Positions 14,370 to 24,060 of a DNA stretch of 29,649 nt are shown one piece after another (the first letter of the stretch is position 1; every line of letters begins with the position of its first letter). A program made the translations under genes and the position numbers. The notes below the pieces were generated by a model. The model searched no databases, was not told the origin of the DNA, and was given only the letters and a program-made list of their open reading frames with translations. Source of the DNA: an uncultured Collinsella sp. (lineage in GTDB: Bacteria > Actinomycetota > Coriobacteriia > Coriobacteriales > Coriobacteriaceae); assembly GCA_902465015.1 (NCBI GenBank), contig CABQLK010000023.1, forward strand, positions 1 through 29,649. Direction: 5' to 3'.

Positions 14370-15569
14370 ATGGCCGAGATCGTTCTCAAACATGTTCAGA
14401 AGGTGTATCCCAACAACGAGTCAAAAAAGAAGGGCTTCTTTGGCAAAAAGAAGAAGACCGAGGAGAAGAAGCACAACCTCAAGGTTACCGAGGACGGTGT
14501 GCTCGCTGTAGAGGACTTCAACCTCACCGTTCACGACCAGGAGTTCGTCGTCCTCGTTGGCCCCTCTGGCTGCGGTAAGTCCACGACGATGCGCATGATC
14601 GCCGGCCTGGAGGACATTACCTCGGGCGATGTGCTCATCGACGGCAAGCGTGTCAACGACGTGGCGCCCAAGGACCGCGACATCGCCATGGTGTTCCAGA
14701 GCTACGCTCTGTACCCCAATATGACGGTGTACGAGAACATGGCATTTACGCTCGAGCTCAAGAAGGTTCCCAAGGACGAGATCGACCGCAAGGTTCGCTC
14801 TGCTGCCGAGATTCTGGGCATTACCGAGTACCTCGACCGTAAGCCCAAGGCGCTCTCCGGCGGCCAGCGCCAGCGTGTCGCTATCGGCCGCGCCATCGTG
14901 CGTGACCCCAAGGTCTTCCTGATGGACGAGCCGCTGTCCAACCTGGACGCCAAGCTTCGTAACCAGATGCGTGCCGAGCTCATTAAGCTGCGCCACGAGA
15001 TCAAGGGCACGTTCATTTATGTTACTCACGACCAGACCGAGGCTATGACCCTCGGTGACCGTATCGTGGTCATGAAGGACGGCGTTGTCCAGCAGATCGC
15101 CACGCCGCAGGAGGTCTTCAACCATCCCGCGAACATCTTCGTCGCCGGCTTCATCGGCGTGCCGCAGATGAACTTCTTCGATGCCCAGCTGGTGCGCTCG
15201 GGCAACGGCTTTACCGTCAAGACCGAGGATATGAACGTGGCGCTCGCCCCCGAGACTTGCGTTCAGCTTGCCCTCAACTGGGACGGCGGCGACGTGAAGG
15301 AGATCACGGCCGGCGTGCGTCCCGAGCAGATCCTGCTTGCCGACAAGGGCGAGGAGGGCGCGCTCCAGGGTACCGTCGAGGTGACCGAGCTCATGGGCTC
15401 GACCGAGCATGTCCACGTGACCGCTCCCGACGGCCAGTTTGTCCTGATTATCCCCGTCGTCGACCTCGAGGCCAAGGGCGCGCTCAAGGCTGGCGACACC
15501 ATCTGGTTCAAGTTCGAGAAGAACGCGACCCACCTCTTCGATAAGGTTTCTGGCAAGAACCTTATCTAG
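14370..15569 (+). CDS. Sugar ABC transporter ATP-binding protein (MsmX/UgpC/MalK type)
   Basis: A 399-aa cytoplasmic ATPase that powers the CUT1 importer. Walker A is GPSGCGKST, the Q loop is MVFQSYALYP, the signature is LSGGQRQR, Walker B is VFLMDEPLS and the switch His is in YVTHDQTEAM. The C-terminal ~150 residues form the MalK-like TOBE/regulatory domain (AGVRPEQILL). An unusual Lys-rich insertion (about residues 16-35, KKKGFFGKKKKTEEKKH) sits between the first strand and Walker A. The ATG at 14370 follows GAAAGGTAGAG. It is the last gene of the operon, ending at a terminator at 15638. Confidence 0.93.
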   Translation: MAEIVLKHVQKVYPNNESKKKGFFGKKKKTEEKKHNLKVTEDGVLAVEDFNLTVHDQEFVVLVGPSGCGKSTTMRMIAGLEDITSGDVLIDGKRVNDVAPKDRDIAMVFQSYALYPNMTVYENMAFTLELKKVPKDEIDRKVRSAAEILGITEYLDRKPKALSGGQRQRVAIGRAIVRDPKVFLMDEPLSNLDAKLRNQMRAELIKLRHEIKGTFIYVTHDQTEAMTLGDRIVVMKDGVVQQIATPQEVFNHPANIFVAGFIGVPQMNFFDAQLVRSGNGFTVKTEDMNVALAPETCVQLALNWDGGDVKEITAGVRPEQILLADKGEEGALQGTVEVTELMGSTEHVHVTAPDGQFVLIIPVVDLEAKGALKAGDTIWFKFEKNATHLFDKVSGKNLI

Positions 15570-15637
15570 GCCCGGTGCATCCAGGCCCTCCCTTTGGGCG
15601 ACTGCGGTATTGCCATCCTTTTGCCGCGGTCACATAT

Positions 15638-15682
15638 AAGGCTCCCCTCCCGTCCACTGGGCGAGAGGGGAGCCTTTCTTTG
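15638..15682 (+). terminator. Terminator of the sugar ABC operon
   Basis: A 12-bp stem (15638-15649 with 15665-15676) is followed by a T-rich run. It closes the four-gene transporter operon. Confidence 0.85.
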
Positions 15683-15708
15683 TGTTGGGGCTGTCTGACC
15701 GGTCGTTT

Positions 15709-15926
15709 GTCTCGATCTGTAACGGGTGAGGCTGATTTCGGACGTTAGATGTTACAGATCGAGACGGTTCCGCTGAGCTAACCATTTCATCTAAATCTGT
15801 AACACCAAAGGTGAATTTCAGCTGCTAGATGTTACAGATCGAGATAAACCCAAGGGGAGGGGCCGGTATGTCTCAATCTGTAACAGCTGGGACCGTTTTT
15901 ACCGAGTAGTTGTTACAGATCGAGAT
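15709..15926. repeat. Three tandem hairpin units with 80-81 bp period
   Basis: Three head-to-tail units, 15709-15765, 15789-15845 and 15870-15926, each pair a left arm (TCTCGATCTGTAAC or a variant) with a right arm GTTACAGATCGAGA. Every loop is exactly 27 nt. The right arm is identical in all units, while the left arm has 0, 2 and 1 mismatches. Spacers between units are 23-24 nt and unrelated. The array lies between the convergent ends of the ABC operon and glgP. I see no gene in it. Confidence 0.9.
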
Positions 15927-15963
15927 TGTTTGGCCGAGTTGGGTCGCAGGGTAACGTGCGGGC

Positions 15964-15997
15964 ACAAAAAACGGAGCCGTGTTGCCACGACTCCGTT
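15964..15997 (-). terminator. Terminator of glgP
   Basis: A 12-bp stem (15970-15981 with 15986-15997) has a C/A mismatch on the plus strand that becomes a G-U pair in the minus-strand RNA. A minus-strand T run follows, fitting termination of glgP. Confidence 0.8.
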
Positions 15998-16026
15998 TCT
16001 CAAGAGGATGGGTAAGGGAAGCGAAA

Positions 16027-18294
<2,268 letters not shown>

Positions 18295-18340
18295 GTTTTC
18301 TCCTGTGATGGGTTGTTTCATGTCTGCAATTCATAAGAAG

Positions 18341-18374
18341 CCCGCGCGAGGGGATTGGGGTGGCCTCGCGCGGG
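18341..18374 (-). terminator. Hairpin between malQ and glgP
   Basis: A perfect 11-bp GC stem (18341-18351 with 18364-18374) is followed on the minus strand by a weak CTTCTTAT tail, about 50 nt before the glgP start. It may be a leaky terminator or a 3' stabiliser giving malQ and glgP different mRNA levels. Confidence 0.55.
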
Positions 18375-18422
18375 AAAAGCAAGCGCGTCCGCACGGTGGG
18401 GAGGGGTCGGGCGCGGTAGCTC

Positions 18423-19928
18423 CTATTGAGGAAGCTCGATTTCGGCTTCCGACGGGATGCGGAAGTAGGTCTCGGTCCAGTCGGTGAGTTTGTGCTCGAG
18501 CTCGCGGGTGATGGCGCCGTCGAGCATGCGCCAGGTCCAGTTGCCGCCCAGTGTGGCAGGGGTGTTGATGCGCGCCTCGTTGCCCAAGTTGAGCAGGTCC
18601 TGCATGGTGTAGATGCACGTGTCGCTCACGCTGGCTGCGATGGTTCGGTTGAGCGCGTCGGTGATAGGCTCGCCGGCCTGCTGATGGGTGTACAGGGCTG
18701 CCTGCTCGCGCTGACGCGGGGTGGCCGTTCCCTCAAACCAGCCGCGCGCCGTCTCGTTGTCGTGGGTGCCCACGTAGGCGACGGTGTTGGCGATGTAGTT
18801 ATGCGGCAGGTAGTACGAGTTGGTGCCCTCAAAGGCGAACTGCAGGATCTTCATGCCGGGGAAACCCGAGTTGTCGCGCATGTCGATGACACCGGGGGTG
18901 AGGAAACCCAGGTCCTCGGCGATGATGGGCAGCGTGCCGAGCTTTTCCTCGAGCGTCTTGAAGAGCTTGAGGCCGGGACCCTGCGTCCACGAACCGTAGG
19001 ACGAATCGGGCGAGGAGAACGGCACCTCCCAATAGGCCTCGAAGCCGCGGAAGTGATCCAGGCGGATGACGTCGTACATGTCGAGGGCGGCGCGAATGCG
19101 GCCCTCCCACCAGGAGAAGCCGTCGGACTCCATGGCGTCCCAGTCGTAGATGGGGTTGCCCCAGTACTGGCCGGTGGCCGAGAACTGGTCGGGCGGCGTG
19201 CCAGCGACGCTCACGGGATTGCCGGCGGCGTCGATCTTAAAGAGCTCAGGCGTCGCCCACATCTCGACGGAGTCACGCGAGACGTAGATGGGCAGGTCGC
19301 CGATGATGAGAATGTCGCGCTCGTTGGCATAGGCCTTGAGGCGGCTCCACTGGCGATCGAAGAAGTACTGCGTCATCTGGTGGTAGAGCATACGCGCCGG
19401 ATGGTCGGCGCAGACCTTGGCGGAAGCCTCGCCGCGGGTGCGGAGCTCCGCGGGCCACTCCCAAAACGCCTTGAGACCGCACTCCTCTTTGACGGTCATG
19501 AACTCACAGTAGGGGATGAGCCAGTCCTCGTTGGCCTGGATAAAGTCATCGAAATCGGCCGGCTTGTCGGCAGCAAAGCGCTCGGCGGCGCGGTCGAGAA
19601 TCTGACGGCGGCCGCCAAAGATGGCACCGTAGTCGACGTTACTGGGGTCAGAACCCAGGTACACGCCATCGATATCGCGCTGCTCCAGATACCCTGCCTC
19701 GATAAGCTCGGCAAAGTCGATAAAGTTGGGGTTGCCTGCGCGGGCCGAGAACGACTGATAGGGCGAATCGCCATAGCTGGTCGTCGTAAGGGGCAGAATC
19801 TGCCAGTAATGTTGTTTGCACGAGGCGAGAAAATCGACGAAGTCGTAGGCATTCCAGCCAAAGCCGCCGATTCCGTATGGTCCGGGCAGAGATGAGACGG
19901 GCATGAGGACGCCGCTTGCACGCTCCAT
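18423..19928 (-). CDS. malQ: 4-alpha-glucanotransferase (amylomaltase)
   Basis: A 501-aa GH77 enzyme that transfers maltosyl units between alpha-1,4-glucans, releasing glucose and making longer chains for GlgP. The N-terminal signature is LPGPYGIGGFG. The catalytic Asp lies in IRLDHFRGFEAYW, the acid/base Glu in IIAEDLGFLTPG, and the third acidic site in YVGTHDNETARGW. A TTG-initiated extension to 19943 is possible, but the ATG at 19928 has GGTGAG at a better distance. It is upstream of glgP on the same strand and opposite the ABC importer operon, forming a maltodextrin module. A palindromic operator-like site lies in its promoter. Confidence 0.95.
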   Translation of the reverse strand: MERASGVLMPVSSLPGPYGIGGFGWNAYDFVDFLASCKQHYWQILPLTTTSYGDSPYQSFSARAGNPNFIDFAELIEAGYLEQRDIDGVYLGSDPSNVDYGAIFGGRRQILDRAAERFAADKPADFDDFIQANEDWLIPYCEFMTVKEECGLKAFWEWPAELRTRGEASAKVCADHPARMLYHQMTQYFFDRQWSRLKAYANERDILIIGDLPIYVSRDSVEMWATPELFKIDAAGNPVSVAGTPPDQFSATGQYWGNPIYDWDAMESDGFSWWEGRIRAALDMYDVIRLDHFRGFEAYWEVPFSSPDSSYGSWTQGPGLKLFKTLEEKLGTLPIIAEDLGFLTPGVIDMRDNSGFPGMKILQFAFEGTNSYYLPHNYIANTVAYVGTHDNETARGWFEGTATPRQREQAALYTHQQAGEPITDALNRTIAASVSDTCIYTMQDLLNLGNEARINTPATLGGNWTWRMLDGAITRELEHKLTDWTETYFRIPSEAEIELPQ

Positions 19929-20013
19929 GAATGCGCTCACCAACCTTCTTGTTGTGGGGTCGGCCTGCCGATGGGTGTGCAGTCCGCCTCCGATGTTCTG
20001 ATTCGATATGCCT

Positions 20014-20041
20014 ATTGTAAAACATGTTGTTTAAACATGTA
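20014..20041 (-). promoter_or_regulatory. malQ promoter with palindromic operator
   Basis: On the minus strand TACAAT (20019-20014) is the -10 and TACATG (20041-20036) a weak -35 with 16-bp spacing. Between and over them lies an ACATGTT/AACATGT palindrome (20022-20040) whose centre contains GTTTAAACAAC, the motif shared with the PTS and ABC promoters. This position suits a repressor. Confidence 0.5.
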
Positions 20042-20092
20042 CAGGCAAGATAAAAAAGTTGGTCGATTTTCGGCGAATGGTTACATGCCATG

Positions 20093-20126
20093 AAAAAGCC
20101 CCGACCTCACAACGTGAGATCGGGGC
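20093..20126 (-). terminator. Terminator of galE
   Basis: A 13-bp stem (20098-20110 with 20114-20126) with an AAC loop is followed on the minus strand by TTTTT. It closes galE and separates it from malQ, so malQ has its own promoter. Confidence 0.85.
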
Positions 20127-20149
20127 AAGAGCGGTATGTAGGTTTTTTG

Positions 20150-21211
20150 CTACTCGGCGTCGGCGAAGCCGTTGGGGTTGTGGCTTTGCCAGTTCCAGCT
20201 ATCGCGGCACATGTCCGCGATGTCGTACTGGGCCTTCCAGCCCATCATACGCTCGGCCTTGGAGGCGTCGCACCAGTTGGCAGCGATGTCGCCGGCGCGG
20301 CGCTCGCGGATCACGTAGGGCAGCTCCTTGCCACAAGCCTTGGAGAAGGCGGCGACGACCTCGAGTACCGAGGTGCCGGTGCCGGTGCCCAAGTTAAAGA
20401 TCTCGACGCCGGTCTTGCCGTTCATCCAGTTGAGGGCGGCAACGTGACCAGAGGCCAGATCGCACACGTGGATGTAGTCGCGCACGCCGGTGCCGTCGGG
20501 GGTGGGGTAGTCGTTGCCAAAGACCTGAACGGCCTCGAGCTTGCCCACGGCGACCTGGGCGACATAGGGCACCAGGTTGTTGGGGATGCCCTTGGGGTCC
20601 TCGCCGATCAGGCCCGACGGATGAGCGCCGATGGGGTTGAAGTAACGGAGCAGCACGACGTCCCACTCGGGGTCGGCGGTGTGGACGTCCATAAGGATCT
20701 GCTCGATCATCCACTTGGTCCAACCATAGGGGTTGGTCGCGGGCTTCTTAGGATCCTCCTCGGTGACGGGCGGGTTGTCCGGGTCGCCGTAGACGGTCGA
20801 GGAGCTCGAGAAGATGATGGACTTGCAGCCATGGTTGCGCATGACGTCGATGAGCACCAGGGTGTTCTCGATGTTGTTGTGGTAGTACTCGACGGGCTTA
20901 CTCACCGACTCGCCGACGGCCTTAAAGCCGGCAAAGTGGATGACGCGGTCGATCTGATGGGTATCGAAGATCTTGTTCATCGCATCGCGGTCGAGCACGT
21001 TGGCCTCGTAGAAGGTGAGGTTCTTGGCGGCCTCGTCGCCCACGATGGTCTTGACGCGGTCGACGGCGACGGCGCTGGAGTTGGAGAGATCATCGACGAT
21101 GACGACCTGGTAGCCACCCTCGAGCAGCTGAACGACGGTGTGCGAGCCGATAAAACCGGCGCCACCGGTAACGAGGACGCAGGTGTCTTTGGGGTCGAGT
21201 GCTTTGGACAT
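20150..21211 (-). CDS. galE: UDP-glucose 4-epimerase
   Basis: A 353-aa short-chain dehydrogenase that interconverts UDP-glucose and UDP-galactose with tightly bound NAD, in the Leloir pathway and precursor supply for surface glycans. The NAD motif is TGGAGFIGSH (15-24). The catalytic pair is Y162/K166 in NPYGWTKWM, with the SSSSTVYGDP active-site serine block before it. The ATG at 21211 has TAGGAG upstream. TATACT on the minus strand (21254-21249) is a probable -10. It lies upstream of malQ but ends at its own terminator. Confidence 0.95.
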   Translation of the reverse strand: MSKALDPKDTCVLVTGGAGFIGSHTVVQLLEGGYQVVIVDDLSNSSAVAVDRVKTIVGDEAAKNLTFYEANVLDRDAMNKIFDTHQIDRVIHFAGFKAVGESVSKPVEYYHNNIENTLVLIDVMRNHGCKSIIFSSSSTVYGDPDNPPVTEEDPKKPATNPYGWTKWMIEQILMDVHTADPEWDVVLLRYFNPIGAHPSGLIGEDPKGIPNNLVPYVAQVAVGKLEAVQVFGNDYPTPDGTGVRDYIHVCDLASGHVAALNWMNGKTGVEIFNLGTGTGTSVLEVVAAFSKACGKELPYVIRERRAGDIAANWCDASKAERMMGWKAQYDIADMCRDSWNWQSHNPNGFADAE

Positions 21212-21248
21212 GTAGTCTCCTATCGAATCAGGAACACTTCTTCAGGGG

Positions 21249-21254
21249 AGTATA
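21249..21254 (-). promoter_or_regulatory. -10 box of galE
   Basis: TATACT on the minus strand, about 40 nt before the start codon. The -35 is not convincing. Confidence 0.45.
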
Positions 21255-21478
21255 GCGCAGGCAGGGACGCCCAAATCGTGCGCTGTAGGAAAAGCAGAGG
21301 ACTGTGCTAACGTACTCATCAGAAGAGCTTGCGTACGCATAACCTGATCTTTGGCATTTGCTTACGAGCCGCTGACCTTGTAGTTTCCTGCCGTTCGTGG
21401 AAATCATTGGGACGCGCCATATGTACGCTAATATGTATGAGTTGAGCGACATATAAATAAACATGTAACGGAGTACAT
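21255..21478. other. AT-rich divergent intergenic region
   Basis: This holds the upstream region of the secreted peptidase gene. Short CATATG/ACATAT motifs recur near 21418-21480, and GTACATATG just before the start also occurs at 2490-2498 ahead of the JetD-like gene. TATAAA at 21452 could be a -10, but no -35 fits. I see no coding frame. Confidence 0.4.
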
Positions 21479-22684
21479 ATGTCACCAAACAGCGATTCCA
21501 TCCTTTCCCAGGAGCTCTCGCGCCGCACTGCCCTCAAGGCCCTGTTCGGCGCCGCTTCTGCGGCAATTCTTTTTGGCCTGCCCGCTCGCGCCCATGCGGC
21601 GGAGGCTTCCAAAGAAACCACCGATAAACTGAATGCCGCCCAGGCCCAGCTCGACGAGGTTCAGGCCCAGCTCGACAGCATCGCAAATGAGTATGCGGCG
21701 CTGGCCAACAAGAATGCCCAGACCCTCAACGACATCGAGAATGTCCAGGGCAAGATTGACGACACGCAGGCCCAGATCGATGAAAAGAAGGCCGAGCTCA
21801 AGAAGAAGCGCAACGACCTTTCCGATCGCGTGGCCGCCAGCTACAAGTCCGGCGGCACGAACATCCTGTCGCTGCTGCTGGCCTCTGGCTCGTTTGAGGA
21901 ACTCGTCGCCAACGCGCATTACGTTGAGAAGATCAACAAGAGCGACCGCGACGCCATCGAGGACATTCAGACCATCCAGGAAGAGCTCGATGCGCAAAAG
22001 ACCGAGCTTGAGTCGCAGAAAGCTGACTTAGAGAAGCTCAAGGACCAGCAGACTGCTCAGATGCAGGATATGCAGGCCAAGCAGCAAGAAGTCCAGACCG
22101 TGCTGAACGGTCTTTCCGACGACGTCAAGGAGCTCATGGCTCAGCGCGATTCCGAGATCCTCGCTGCCGCCCAGGCTGAGGAGGCTGCCAGGAAGGCCGC
22201 CGCTGCCGCTGCCGCCGCGAACAAGAACAATTCCTACTCGGGTGGTTCGAGCTCGGGCGGTGGATCGTATGCGCCCGGAACTCCGCAGCAGAATGCCGGC
22301 TCGGGCAAACAGCAGGCCGTCGTCAACGCGTGCTACTCCACGCCTTCGCCGGGTCAGAACTGGTGCGCGGCGTGGGTTACCAATGTCTTCCGTAACGCCG
22401 GCGTGGGCTATTTTGGCGGCAACGCATGCGATATGTTTAACGCATGGTGCTATAGCTCCGACCGCTCGGCGCTGCAGGTGGGCATGATCGTGGCCGATTC
22501 CTCGCACAGCGGCACGGGTGCTCCGGGCCTTATCTACGGTCATGTGGGTATCTACGTTGGCGGCGGTATCGTTATGAGCAACGAGGGTGCCATTACGTCT
22601 AAGTCGCTTGATTCGTTTATTAGCTTCTATGGCACTGGCTCTGGCGTGCGTTGGGGCTGGCTTGGCGGTATTGCGCTGTCGTAG
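21479..22684 (+). CDS. Secreted coiled-coil cysteine peptidase (PcsB-like, CHAP or NlpC/P60 type)
   Basis: A 401-aa exported protein. Residues about 14-41 form a signal with a twin-arginine SRRTALK start and an AHA cleavage site, suggesting Tat export. Residues about 45-235 are a long coiled coil with Gln/Glu/Lys heptads, like the N-terminal domain of PcsB/RipA-type cell-division hydrolases. An Ala-rich then Gly/Ser linker (about 235-275) follows. The C-terminal domain has C296 in NWCAAWVTNVF and H355 in YGHVGIYVGGG, the Cys/His pair of CHAP- or NlpC/P60-type peptidoglycan peptidases. Such proteins cleave cross-links at the septum, often activated by FtsEX. The ATG at 21479 follows GGAG. The palindromic element starts 20 nt after the stop. 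The function is inferred from architecture. Confidence 0.82.
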   Translation: MSPNSDSILSQELSRRTALKALFGAASAAILFGLPARAHAAEASKETTDKLNAAQAQLDEVQAQLDSIANEYAALANKNAQTLNDIENVQGKIDDTQAQIDEKKAELKKKRNDLSDRVAASYKSGGTNILSLLLASGSFEELVANAHYVEKINKSDRDAIEDIQTIQEELDAQKTELESQKADLEKLKDQQTAQMQDMQAKQQEVQTVLNGLSDDVKELMAQRDSEILAAAQAEEAARKAAAAAAAANKNNSYSGGSSSGGGSYAPGTPQQNAGSGKQQAVVNACYSTPSPGQNWCAAWVTNVFRNAGVGYFGGNACDMFNAWCYSSDRSALQVGMIVADSSHSGTGAPGLIYGHVGIYVGGGIVMSNEGAITSKSLDSFISFYGTGSGVRWGWLGGIALS

Positions 22685-22703
22685 CTGCGGTTTGAAGCAA
22701 GTT

Positions 22704-22834
22704 GGTCCGGGACTTGGGGCGAAGCATAAGGTTGCCTGCTCTACAGTCCTGCGCAAGACGAAGGCCACATTAAGTGGCCTTCTTTGCGTGCGGAACTCGC
22801 GGCCAACCTTATGCTTCGCCCCCGGCCCCGGACC
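22704..22834 (+). repeat. Dispersed long-armed palindromic element, full copy B
   Basis: Arms of 31 bp (22704-22734 and 22804-22834) pair with three mismatches and flank a 69-nt core (22735-22803) of the same length as copy A. The first 18 nt of the core and the GTGCGGAACTCGCG end are identical to copy A. The inner hairpin has GAAGGCCA/TGGCCTTC where copy A has GGAGGCCA/TGGCCTCC, a paired change. The arm sequences are unrelated to those of copy A except at the tips. Confidence 0.9.
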
Positions 22835-22886
22835 TTCCGGGTCCAAGGCGTGACACACCGGACTGGGTTATCTGAATAAATATGGT

Positions 22887-22916
22887 GAAGGCCCCTTTCG
22901 GGGCCTTCTCTTTTTT
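22887..22916 (+). terminator. Intrinsic terminator, plus strand
   Basis: A 9-bp stem (22887-22895 with 22900-22908), TTTC loop, then TCTTTTTT. It ends plus-strand transcription from the peptidase gene through the palindromic element. It is convergent with murB, and the stem would also form in murB transcripts. Confidence 0.85.
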
Positions 22917-23877
22917 AGAGGAATTCGCCGACTCGGTGGACTTCGGGTTCTAGGTCTACGTTGAATTGGTCTTTGACGGTTGCCTGGATGTGGCGGATGA
23001 GTTCGTCGACATCGGCGGCGGTGGCGTGGTCGGCGTTGACGATGAAGCCGCAGTGCTTCTCGCTCACCTGCGCGCCGCCAACGGCGTGTCCTCGCAGGCC
23101 GGCATCCATGATGAGTTTGCCGGCAAAGTGGCCCTCGGGGCGCTTGAAGGTGGAGCCGGCACTCGGCATGTCGAGCGGCTGCTTGTCCTCGCGGCGCTGG
23201 CGGTAGTCGTCCATGTCGGCCTTGATCATCGCAGCGTTGCCCGGGGCGAGGTTGAAGGTGGCTGAAAGCACGGTAAAGCCGTCGTCGGCGATGCGGCTCT
23301 TGCGATAACCTAGGTTGAGCTCATCGACATCGAACTCGATGATGTTGCCGCTGCCGCGGGTGCCGTCGTCGAGCTGGCGAGCAGGTTTGTAGACGCGCAC
23401 GGACTCCAGCACATCGGCCATGCAGGCGCCGTAAGCTCCGGCGTTCATGTAGCAGGCGCCGCCGACCGATCCGGGGATGCCCGAGATGGGCTCCATGCCG
23501 GTGAGACCGGCCTCGGCTGCCGCCGCGGCGACATCGGAAAGCAAGGCGCCGGCCGCCGCCGTGACGTGCGTACCGTCGACCGTAATGTCGGAGAGGCCTT
23601 CGCCCAACGCCACGACGACGCCGCGGATACCCTTGTCGCCGACGAGCAGGTCGGAGCCGTTGCCCACGATGGTGAGCGGCAGGTCGCAGCGATAACAGGT
23701 GTCGAGCGTGGCGACGAGGCCCTGCTCGGTATCGGGCGTGACAAAGACGTCGGCCGGGCCGCCGATCTTAAACGTGGTGTGCTCGCGCATGGGCTCGCTC
23801 ATCAGCACGTTGTCCTCGCCGGCAACGCCAGCAAGCGCGCACAGCAGGTCCTCGTTAAAAAAGTCGTTCTCGTGCAT
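22915..23877 (-). CDS. murB: UDP-N-acetylenolpyruvoylglucosamine reductase
   Basis: A 320-aa flavoenzyme that reduces UDP-GlcNAc-enolpyruvate to UDP-MurNAc with NADPH, the second committed step of peptidoglycan synthesis, in the cytoplasm. FAD-binding motifs are VGNGSDLLV and GIPGSVGGACYMNAGAYG. The catalytic serine S242 lies in SAGSTFKRP and the C-terminal Glu in LEPEVHRVG. The layout is type I-like but short (about 320 residues). Start choice: the ATG at 23877 has AGGCGGA about 8 nt upstream, and TATATT (minus strand, 23926-23921) is placed to start transcription just ahead. It is divergent from a LacI regulator. Confidence 0.95.
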   Translation of the reverse strand: MHENDFFNEDLLCALAGVAGEDNVLMSEPMREHTTFKIGGPADVFVTPDTEQGLVATLDTCYRCDLPLTIVGNGSDLLVGDKGIRGVVVALGEGLSDITVDGTHVTAAAGALLSDVAAAAAEAGLTGMEPISGIPGSVGGACYMNAGAYGACMADVLESVRVYKPARQLDDGTRGSGNIIEFDVDELNLGYRKSRIADDGFTVLSATFNLAPGNAAMIKADMDDYRQRREDKQPLDMPSAGSTFKRPEGHFAGKLIMDAGLRGHAVGGAQVSEKHCGFIVNADHATAADVDELIRHIQATVKDQFNVDLEPEVHRVGEFL

Positions 23878-24019
23878 ACGAATATCCGCCTTTTGGTGGT
23901 CGTTGTCATCAATCGATTGCAATATACCCCACCCGGACGGATTTGGTGCGCTGGCGGCGATAAAACAGCCGTCTACCGGATTGGTAAAGTGTTTATCACC
24001 GAGGTAGAGGGGCGGTCGC

Positions 24020-24025
24020 TATACT
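24020..24025 (+). promoter_or_regulatory. -10 box of the LacI-family gene
   Basis: TATACT about 36 nt before the start codon. A loose inverted repeat, GGTAAAGTGTTTATCACC (23983-24000), lies just upstream and could be an autoregulatory operator. Confidence 0.45.
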
Positions 24026-24060
24026 TTCAAGAGATTGCGCGTAAACCTGGAAGGAGCGAG

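Noticed and set aside
15709..15926. CRISPR array
   Set aside because: Only three units, with each repeat being a pair of inverted arms around a 27-nt loop and 23-24 nt spacers; no cas genes. The form is a hairpin array.
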